This document shows positions 1-5,170 of a stretch of 9,545 nt of DNA, piece by piece. Below the pieces are notes generated by a model, which saw nothing but the letters and a program-made list of their open reading frames with translations, was not told the DNA's origin and made no database searches. The position numbers were made by a program, and so were the translations under genes. The DNA comes from an uncultured Flavobacteriales bacterium (lineage in GTDB: Bacteria; Bacteroidota; Bacteroidia; Flavobacteriales; Weeksellaceae): contig CALFIE010000046.1 of assembly GCA_937876095.1 (NCBI GenBank), positions 1 to 9,545 of the forward strand. The letters are read 5' to 3'. Within the stretch, counting starts at the first letter, position 1, and each line of letters opens with the position of its first letter.

Positions 1-1
1 A

Positions 2-577
2 ATGAAACTAACTGAAAAACAAATTAACATTTTTACAGGAGCTGTTGAACTAATTTATGAAAATGGCTACAAGGAAACAAGTGTAAGGGATTTAGCTGCA
101 AAGATAAATATGAATCCTGCTGCTTTGTACCTTGAATTTAAGTCAAAAGAAGAAATATTAGTATGGATCTGTGATGATATATATGATCGTTTTTCAAGAA
201 TATTAATAGAAGTGAATTCATTAGATGATACTGCAGAAAAAAAATGTTATTTACTAGTTAAGAGACATATAGAAGAAGTTCTATCTAATACTAAACAGTT
301 TATTATTGGTTCAGATTATATGCATATTGCAGATCAGTTAACTAACAATAAATATTCTATTTTTGTTAATCAGTATGTTGAAGTAATGAAAAAAATAATT
401 TATCAGATTATACCTAATAATCAGTTCGCTGAATATTTACATAAAGATACCAGTATTTTTGTGTTACTTTATATACTAAATCATACTCCAAAATGGGCTG
501 TTTTAGAAAATGGAAAATATGATATTGATTGCATGACAAATCATATTTTAAGTAAATTTTTAAATGGATTGTTTTAA
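2..577 (+). CDS. TetR/AcrR-family transcriptional regulator (first of a tandem pair)
   Basis: A 191-residue one-component repressor-type protein. The N-terminal TetR DNA-binding domain covers about residues 5-55: helix 2 around ETSVRDLAAKIN (25-36), recognition helix around PAALYLEF (39-46), then the family signature KSKEEIL (47-53). The rest is a helical ligand-binding and dimerisation domain without a recognisable ligand motif. It closely resembles the next gene: 38 of the first 73 residues are identical without gaps, and the C-terminal ILNHxPxW and ILxKFxNG patterns are shared. The start at base 2 matches the MKLTxKQ start of its paralogue, so it is probably the true start although the upstream region is outside the window. 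The gene is very AT-rich (about 25% G+C in the first 60 bases). Its targets cannot be read from this window; TetR genes often regulate a neighbour, here perhaps something to the left. Confidence 0.9.
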   Translation: MKLTEKQINIFTGAVELIYENGYKETSVRDLAAKINMNPAALYLEFKSKEEILVWICDDIYDRFSRILIEVNSLDDTAEKKCYLLVKRHIEEVLSNTKQFIIGSDYMHIADQLTNNKYSIFVNQYVEVMKKIIYQIIPNNQFAEYLHKDTSIFVLLYILNHTPKWAVLENGKYDIDCMTNHILSKFLNGLF

Positions 578-589
578 ATGTAACCAATT

Positions 590-1177
590 ATGAAGTTAAC
601 AAAAAAACAACGGCAAATTATGGAGCAAAGCATAAATCTATTTGGGGAAAAAGGCTATGCAGAAACTTCAATAAGAGATATCGCAGAATCTGTAAACATT
701 AAAACTGCATCTTTATATGCACATATTAAAAGCAAGGAAGAAATCCTAATCTGGATTTGTGATGATTTACAATATAGATTTCAAGTTATTTTACACGATA
801 TTAATACTTCTAACGATAATAATTGTGAAAAATTCATAACTTTTGTTAGGAGACATTTAGAAGAAGTTCTAAAGAATTTAAATCAGCAAAGAGTATTTTT
901 ACACTATTGGAAAATTGCAGACAAAGAAAAAGATGGAATTTATACAAAAACTTATGATGAATATATTAGTTTTGCTGTTAGTTTAGTGAATAAAATAAAA
1001 AAAAATAATGACGACCAAAAATGTTTTCATAGTAATACAACCGCTTTGATTCTATTACAAATTCTAAATCATATTCCAAACTGGGTTAGAGATAAAAACG
1101 TTGATATCAATGTTCTTGTATCTGAAATTTTAAATAAATTTTTCAATGGTTTTGGAGAAAAAAACAATACGAAATAA
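590..1177 (+). CDS. TetR/AcrR-family transcriptional regulator (second of a tandem pair)
   Basis: A 195-residue TetR-type regulator starting 12 bases after the stop of its paralogue and almost certainly in the same transcript. The helix-turn-helix lies at about residues 25-46 (ETSIRDIAESVN, then TASLYAHI), followed by KSKEEILIWICDD (47-59), which is nearly identical to the first copy. The recognition helices differ (PAALYLEF against TASLYAHI), so the two proteins may bind different operators. The effector domains also diverge, although RHxEEVL and ILNHxPxW are kept. No Shine-Dalgarno sequence precedes the start. The C-terminus carries a short polar tail (GEKNNTK) absent from copy one. The gene ends about 20 bases before a terminator-like hairpin and converges on the peroxidase gene. 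Ligand and targets are unknown. Confidence 0.9.
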   Translation: MKLTKKQRQIMEQSINLFGEKGYAETSIRDIAESVNIKTASLYAHIKSKEEILIWICDDLQYRFQVILHDINTSNDNNCEKFITFVRRHLEEVLKNLNQQRVFLHYWKIADKEKDGIYTKTYDEYISFAVSLVNKIKKNNDDQKCFHSNTTALILLQILNHIPNWVRDKNVDINVLVSEILNKFFNGFGEKNNTK

Positions 1178-1194
1178 TTTCAATCACTCAAAAT

Positions 1195-1242
1195 AAAAAA
1201 AAAGACTCAACCTTTGAAATTTTTTGAGAGAATCTTTTTTTT
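1195..1242. terminator. Probable bidirectional terminator between convergent genes
   Basis: A run of A followed by GA (1195-1205) can pair with TC followed by a run of T (1233-1242). An inner stem CTCAA (1206-1210) pairs with TTGAG (1224-1228), with a 13-base loop and a four-base bulge (1229-1232). The T run serves the TetR pair on the plus strand. The A run reads as a T run for the minus-strand peroxidase transcript ending at 1272. Position between two convergent stops supports the call; the bulge makes it imperfect. Confidence 0.6.
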
Positions 1243-1271
1243 AATGAAAATTTAAAAAAATTATTTCAAAT

Positions 1272-1808
1272 TTATTTTTTGAAATATTTGGTAATTCTCT
1301 CGCTGTCTGGTTTGGTAGAAGAAATAAAAGTATCAATCAATTCACCTTTCTCGTTAAGTAGAAATTTCTCGAAATTCCAAAGAATGGTGGTATTTTTCAC
1401 TCCATTTAATTTTTTTTCGGTCAAGAATTGGTAAATTGGTGCTTTATCTGCACCTTTTACCGATACTTTTGCAGCCATCGGAAAAGTCACTCCATAATTT
1501 TTTTGGCAAAATGCACCAATTTCTTCATTGGATCCTGGTTCTTGATGTCCAAAATTATCCGCAGGAAAACCTACAATTACCAATTGGTCTTTATATTGCT
1601 CATATAATTTCTCTAAATCTGCATATTGCGGTGTAAAACCACATTTTGATGCGGTATTAACTACCAATATCTTTTTACCTTTAAAAGTAGAAAAATCAAT
1701 GGTTTTACCATCTAGAGATTCCACTTTGTAATTATGAATTGATTTTGGTTTTTGTGCTTTTATTCCAAAAATTCCGAAAAGTGCCATCATAAGTAGTAGG
1801 TTTTTCAT
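1272..1808 (-). CDS. gpx: Exported glutathione-peroxidase-family (thiol) peroxidase
   Basis: A 178-residue thioredoxin-fold peroxidase that reduces hydroperoxides. NTASKCGFTP (51-60) holds the peroxidatic Cys56. FPADNFGHQEPGSNEEI (81-97) holds Gln89, and WNF (144-146) supplies Trp144 and Asn145, completing the catalytic tetrad known for the family. The usual Cys of FPCNQFG is Ala83 here. Cys101 in the GAFCQKNYG segment sits where thioredoxin-dependent members have their resolving Cys, so a Cys56-Cys101 disulfide mechanism is likely (inference). Residues 1-18 form a Sec signal peptide ending IKA, with Gln19 as the first mature residue, so the enzyme should act in the periplasm or at the envelope rather than in the cytosol. 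It lies 48 bases downstream of the LolA-like gene, with no obvious promoter of its own, so co-transcription is plausible. Confidence 0.92.
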   Translation of the reverse strand: MKNLLLMMALFGIFGIKAQKPKSIHNYKVESLDGKTIDFSTFKGKKILVVNTASKCGFTPQYADLEKLYEQYKDQLVIVGFPADNFGHQEPGSNEEIGAFCQKNYGVTFPMAAKVSVKGADKAPIYQFLTEKKLNGVKNTTILWNFEKFLLNEKGELIDTFISSTKPDSERITKYFKK

Positions 1809-1856
1809 TGTAATTTTTTTTAATAATAATTATTAAATAATGGTAAATTTCTACAT

Positions 1857-2519
1857 TTAGAATTTAAACGTATTTGCAGGAAATGCCTTGTTCAGTTCAA
1901 TTTTATTGATGATCATCACATAATCGCTGTCTTTTTTGGGCGAATTAGACTCAATTCTAAAAGGCATCAATAAGTTCCCCACTCTTTTGTAATCGAAATA
2001 ATTAAGCGTTTCGTCTTTCTTGATTTCTCGCAAAAGCATAGACGTTTTTATATCAAAATAGTACAAAGTTTTATTTACGTTTTTCACCAATTCTACTTTG
2101 TAGCAATAGTTCTCTCCTATTTTTTCTTTTCCAAGAAAATTAGCAACAAAACCTTTGCTTTCCCAATCTATAAAATCATTGTCAAATGCTTCTGCTTCAT
2201 AATTGGCGTATTCTTGCAATTTATTGTTGGCATAATTCATAGCGTACCCTTTTTTACCATCGTAACCTTCTATCGCAGTTTCTTTATTATTAATGGTAAT
2301 CAAAGTTTTGGTCAAATTTGGGCGCTGCTGAAAAATACGAATTGCATAATCATCTTTAATTCCTAGAGTAACTTTACCTTGCAATATTACAGAATTCAGC
2401 AATTTCCAGTTGGTGAGACCTCCTGATAATTCTATATTTTTATCAATAATTTCTTTGCCAGTTTGTGCTAAAATTACTTGACTGATCATTAAAATTAAAA
2501 TAAATAGTGTCTTTTTCAT
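1857..2519 (-). CDS. Exported LolA-like (outer membrane lipoprotein-sorting-type) protein
   Basis: A 220-residue exported protein. Residues 1-18 form a signal peptide ending in LA, with Gln19 as mature start. The mature part opens with GKEIIDKNIELSGG and later has QQRPNL and EGYDGKKGYAMN. This pattern (start helix, a strand with a QxRPN-like motif, then a YDGxxGW-like motif) is typical of Bacteroidetes proteins annotated as outer membrane lipoprotein-sorting or LolA-like. Those are thought to adopt a half-barrel fold that binds hydrophobic ligands; real LolA activity is not established for this type. I chose the start at 2519, not the in-frame ATG at 2549, because AGAGGT lies just before it, a signal peptide follows directly, and a -7 promoter element (2538-2545) falls between the two candidates. 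It probably leads a two-gene unit with the peroxidase gene. Confidence 0.75.
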   Translation of the reverse strand: MKKTLFILILMISQVILAQTGKEIIDKNIELSGGLTNWKLLNSVILQGKVTLGIKDDYAIRIFQQRPNLTKTLITINNKETAIEGYDGKKGYAMNYANNKLQEYANYEAEAFDNDFIDWESKGFVANFLGKEKIGENYCYKVELVKNVNKTLYYFDIKTSMLLREIKKDETLNYFDYKRVGNLLMPFRIESNSPKKDSDYVMIINKIELNKAFPANTFKF

Positions 2520-2537
2520 TACCTCTTTCTTTTTTTT

Positions 2538-2545
2538 CAAATATA
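2538..2545 (-). promoter_or_regulatory. Candidate Bacteroidetes -7 element for the LolA-like/peroxidase unit
   Basis: On the minus strand this reads TATATTTG, a full match to the Bacteroidetes -7 consensus TAnnTTTG, 18 bases before the chosen ATG at 2519. No good TTTG-like -33 element is found about 19 bases upstream, so this is a half-match in AT-rich sequence. Confidence 0.4.
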
Positions 2546-2616
2546 TCAATTTGAAATTAGTTTGAATTCATTAATTTTTCTAAATGGAGCAAAAATCTAA
2601 AAAACATATAAAAAAC

Positions 2617-3351
2617 TTAATTCTTATGTGCTAAAATCTGTTTTGCTTTTTCTAAATCTTCGGGAACATCTATTCCTACTCCTACAAAATCGGTTTCTAC
2701 CATTTTTATTTTCATACCATTTTCTAGATATCTCAAACATTCTATTTTTTCGGCAATTTCTAGTGGTGTAATTGGCAATTTTGCAAATTTCAGTAATGCT
2801 TCTTTCCTGAAAGCATACACTCCGATATGTTTGTAAAAATTGTGTTCTACCGCAGTTTCTCTAGGAAACGGAATCACACTTCTACTGAAATACATAGCGA
2901 AATTTTGCAAATCGGTGATTACTTTTACGTGATTGGGATTTTCTATGTCTTCTTGGTTTTTCAACCTAATTTTCAGGGATGCCAATGAAATTTCTTTTTC
3001 AATATCATTGATAAAAACATCTATTAATTGCTGTAAAGGTTCTTTTTTTAAGAAAGGTTCATCACCTTGTACATTAATAACAATATCACAATCTATTTGT
3101 TCTACAGCTTCTGCAATTCTATCGCTTCCTGTTTCGTGTTCGCATGTCATTACTGCATTTCCGCCTATATTTTTAATTTCATTAAAAATAATTTCGGAAT
3201 CGGTTGCTACAAAAACTTGCGAGAACAATCCCGTTTCTACCACATTTTCATAGGTGGTTGCAATCACGGTTTTTTCGCCCAAAATTTGCATCAGTTTTCC
3301 GGGAAATCTACTTGCAGCATATCTTGCAGGTATTACAGCGATAATCTTCAT
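2617..3351 (-). CDS. kdsB: 3-deoxy-manno-octulosonate cytidylyltransferase (CMP-Kdo synthetase)
   Basis: A 244-residue cytosolic enzyme that activates Kdo with CTP to CMP-Kdo, the donor for the inner core of lipopolysaccharide. The N-terminal nucleotide-binding loop is IPARYAASRFPGK (7-19). TGSDRIAEA (74-82) and the metal/nucleotide motif NVQGDEPF (93-100) follow, then YFSRSVIPFPR (154-164), HIGVYAFR (175-182) and the C-terminal GIDVPEDL (226-233) with Asp228. Length and motif order are normal for KdsB, and no key residue is missing. The ATG at 3351 fits the family start (MKIIAVIPAR). There is no Shine-Dalgarno sequence; a heptanucleotide array begins one base upstream of the start. No promoter-like element lies between this gene and the four-helix bundle gene, so transcription may come from upstream or from within the array. 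Confidence 0.96.
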   Translation of the reverse strand: MKIIAVIPARYAASRFPGKLMQILGEKTVIATTYENVVETGLFSQVFVATDSEIIFNEIKNIGGNAVMTCEHETGSDRIAEAVEQIDCDIVINVQGDEPFLKKEPLQQLIDVFINDIEKEISLASLKIRLKNQEDIENPNHVKVITDLQNFAMYFSRSVIPFPRETAVEHNFYKHIGVYAFRKEALLKFAKLPITPLEIAEKIECLRYLENGMKIKMVETDFVGVGIDVPEDLEKAKQILAHKN

Positions 3352-3352
3352 C

Positions 3353-3429
3353 GAGTTATGAGTTATGAGTTATGAGTTATGAGTTATGAGTTATGAGTTA
3401 TGAATTATGAGTTTTAAGTTATGAATTAC
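3353..3429. repeat. Heptanucleotide tandem array (GAGTTAT)n next to the kdsB start
   Basis: Seven perfect copies of GAGTTAT (3353-3401) are followed in phase by GAATTAT, GAGTTTT, AAGTTAT and GAATTAC, ending at 3429. The array fills most of the 90 bases between kdsB and the four-helix bundle gene and stops one base before the kdsB ATG. Read on the coding (minus) strand it is (ATAACTC)n. It contains stops in every frame on both strands, so it is not coding. Confidence 0.97.
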
Positions 3430-3441
3430 CTATTTTATTTT

Positions 3442-3795
3442 TTATTTCTTATTTTTTGTAGTGATGATAATGCTTCTGATTATTTTTAAAATTTCGATTG
3501 CAGGATTTTTTAAATCATTACATTGATTTTCTGATATATAATTAGTTTCTTTCAGTAATTCAATCCAATAGATCGTCTCATCACATTCCTTTTGTGCAAT
3601 AGATAATTTATGAATGAAATCCATTTTACTTTGTCCATTCAAGGCTTCTCTTACATTTGCACCAATCGAAGTTCCGGAACGTAAAATTTGTTTAGATAAT
3701 ATATACTCTTTATTTTCAGTTGAAAAAATTTTATAAAAATTGATAATTTTTACTGCAAAATCAAAACTCTTTTTACCAATAATACTATCACTCAT
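3442..3795 (-). CDS. Four-helix bundle protein (23S rRNA intervening-sequence / bAvd-like family)
   Basis: A 117-residue, almost wholly helical protein. It shows the family core: SKQILRSGTSIGANVREA (34-51) followed by SKMDFIHKLSIAQKECDET (56-74), where the RSGTSIGANxxEA loop and the KECDETxYWIELL helix are the hallmark. First described as an ORF in intervening sequences of 23S rRNA, and related to the accessory protein Avd of diversity-generating retroelements, this family also occurs widely as lone genes in Bacteroidetes; the function of the lone form is not established and it may bind nucleic acid. It starts 17 bases after the aminotransferase stop on the same strand. The start ATG lies inside a degenerate heptad repeat, and the gene is bracketed by inverted heptads. 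No reverse transcriptase, variable repeat or rRNA is nearby. Confidence 0.92.
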   Translation of the reverse strand: MSDSIIGKKSFDFAVKIINFYKIFSTENKEYILSKQILRSGTSIGANVREALNGQSKMDFIHKLSIAQKECDETIYWIELLKETNYISENQCNDLKNPAIEILKIIRSIIITTKNKK

Positions 3796-3819
3796 AATTC
3801 AAAATTCATAACTTATAAC
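3790..3819. repeat. Degenerate inverted heptad repeats at the four-helix bundle gene start
   Basis: On the plus strand four heptads run in phase: ACTCATA, ATTCAAA, ATTCATA, ACTTATA (3790-3817). This is the reverse complement sense of the array at 3353-3429. Bases 3803-3819 pair with 3411-3427 as a 17-base inverted repeat with one mismatch. The stretch supplies the start codon of the four-helix bundle gene (3793-3795) and overlaps the last bases and stop of the aminotransferase gene (3813-3819). Confidence 0.75.
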
Positions 3820-5066
3820 AGTTTAGAAAGTGCTGCTTCAAGTTTCGGGAACATTTTTTGTAAATCTTCTACAGAACAAGCACCAACTGATGCACGGAAC
3901 CAAGGCATTTCGAGAGAATTTCCAAAGGCAGAAAATGGTACCAATGCAACACCAGCTTTTTCAATTAAATAAAAAACCAAATCGGTAGAATCTTTTAAAA
4001 TTTTGCCATCTTCTGTTGTTTTGCCTATATAATCTAATTTTATGGTGAGATATAGTGCTCCCATTGGTTTTATGCTATCCACAGAAAAACCTTTGGTTTT
4101 CATTTCTTGAATTCCGGAATGTAGAATTTCTAAACTTTCTGCTAATTTACCTTTATATTGATCTACAAAATGATTTACCAATTCTACATTATCCAAATAC
4201 TCTGCAACAGCTTGTTGCTCTGGTTTTGGAGCCCAAGCTCCAACATGCGTAAGTAGAGCTTTCATCCTATCAATAACTTGAGTAGGTCCAAAACTCCAAC
4301 CAACTCTAACACCAGTTGCTGCAAAACTTTTAGAAGTTCCATCTATATATATGGTATAATCTTTCATTTCTGGATACAATGTAACTGGATTATAGTGTTC
4401 TGTATCTCCAAAAGTAAGCAGTGCGTATATTTGGTCATACATTAGGTAAAGTGGTTTCTCATTTGGTACTCTTCTTTTGTTTTCAGCAATTATTGCTTCA
4501 CAAATTTCTGCAAGTTGATGTTTTGTAAACATGGTTCCTGTAGGATTAAGAGGCGAACATAATGAAACCAATGTTGCATTTGGTAAATGTGGAATAATGT
4601 CTTCAGCTATTGGTAAAAAATTATTTTCCGGCGAAACTTCAATTTCTATTGATTGTGCAGAAGTAAGATAAGAATAGTGATTGTTGTTCCAAGAAGGTAC
4701 AGCAAAAATTACCTTATCACCTTCATCTACAATGGTTTTGTAAGTGGCGTATATCAATGGTCTAGATCCTCCTGCAATCAAAATATCTTCTGGCGTATAA
4801 TCTAAATCCCAACGTATTTTCAAATCTTTTGAAACAGCTTTTCTTAAAGAAAGTAAACCATTTGCTGGTGGATAATTGGTAAGATCATTATCATATGATT
4901 TTTGTATATTTAATTTCAATTCTGTTGGAATTGGATAAATTTTAGAATCCAAATCACCAATAGTAAGATTGGCAATTTCTGCTCCCTGAGATTTCAGTTC
5001 ATTTACTTGGTTTCCTATTTTAATAATTTCTGAACCAATAAGGTTTTGTGCGAGTTTTGATACCAC
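3813..5066 (-). CDS. Class I PLP-dependent aminotransferase (aspartate-aminotransferase type)
   Basis: A 417-residue fold-type I aminotransferase, presumably cytosolic, moving an amino group between an amino acid and a 2-oxo acid through pyridoxal phosphate. SPLNPTG (171-177) carries Asn174, YDQIY (210-214) carries Asp211, and GTSKSFAATGVRVGW (243-257) carries the Schiff-base Lys246. WFRASVG (389-395) carries Arg391, equivalent to the carboxylate-binding arginine. Length and motif spacing are normal. The pattern suits an aspartate/aromatic-type enzyme, but exact substrates cannot be told from sequence. The start codon is GTG, with no Shine-Dalgarno sequence; alignment of MVSKLAQNLIGSEII with typical family starts supports it. 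A heptad array lies six bases upstream. Its stop overlaps the inverted repeat near the four-helix bundle gene, 17 bases further on. Confidence 0.93.
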   Translation of the reverse strand: MVSKLAQNLIGSEIIKIGNQVNELKSQGAEIANLTIGDLDSKIYPIPTELKLNIQKSYDNDLTNYPPANGLLSLRKAVSKDLKIRWDLDYTPEDILIAGGSRPLIYATYKTIVDEGDKVIFAVPSWNNNHYSYLTSAQSIEIEVSPENNFLPIAEDIIPHLPNATLVSLCSPLNPTGTMFTKHQLAEICEAIIAENKRRVPNEKPLYLMYDQIYALLTFGDTEHYNPVTLYPEMKDYTIYIDGTSKSFAATGVRVGWSFGPTQVIDRMKALLTHVGAWAPKPEQQAVAEYLDNVELVNHFVDQYKGKLAESLEILHSGIQEMKTKGFSVDSIKPMGALYLTIKLDYIGKTTEDGKILKDSTDLVFYLIEKAGVALVPFSAFGNSLEMPWFRASVGACSVEDLQKMFPKLEAALSKLL

Positions 5067-5072
5067 TTTATT

Positions 5073-5100
5073 GAGTTATGAGTTATGAGTTATGAGTTTT
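5073..5100. repeat. Short heptanucleotide array (GAGTTAT)3 + GAGTTTT upstream of the aminotransferase
   Basis: Three perfect GAGTTAT units (5073-5093) are followed by GAGTTTT (5094-5100). The unit and orientation are those of the array next to kdsB, and it also sits just before a minus-strand start codon. A further GAGTTTT occurs exactly three periods earlier, inside the coding region (5052-5058); this may be chance. The remaining 5101-5170 is plain AT-rich sequence with no clear promoter or terminator. Confidence 0.95.
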
Positions 5101-5170
5101 TTAAACTATTTTCTGTTTTGAAGAAATCCTAATTTAAAAAAATAAATTATTAGTTATTGCTTAATTTTTT

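Noticed and set aside
2933..3375. Plus-strand frames opposite kdsB, one of which runs into the heptad array
   Set aside because: Antisense to an intact kdsB; low-complexity translations rich in Ser, Ile and Phe; the array closes the frame.
3353..3429. CRISPR array or coding phase-variable repeat
   Set aside because: The units are contiguous seven-base repeats without spacers, and both strands carry stops in all frames, so neither a CRISPR array nor a translated repeat fits.
3442..3795. Diversity-generating retroelement, because the protein is Avd-like
   Set aside because: There is no reverse transcriptase gene, template repeat or variable repeat in the window; lone genes of this family are common.
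2617..5066. Pathway for 8-amino-Kdo made by the aminotransferase together with kdsB
   Set aside because: The known amino-Kdo aminotransferase (KdnA) is of the DegT type, while this one is a class I aspartate-type enzyme, and no KdnB-like dehydrogenase is present.
5131..5148. Hairpin downstream of the mutase stop (AATTTA paired with TAAATT)
   Set aside because: A six-pair stem of A/T only, expected by chance in such DNA, and not followed by a convincing T run on the transcribed strand.
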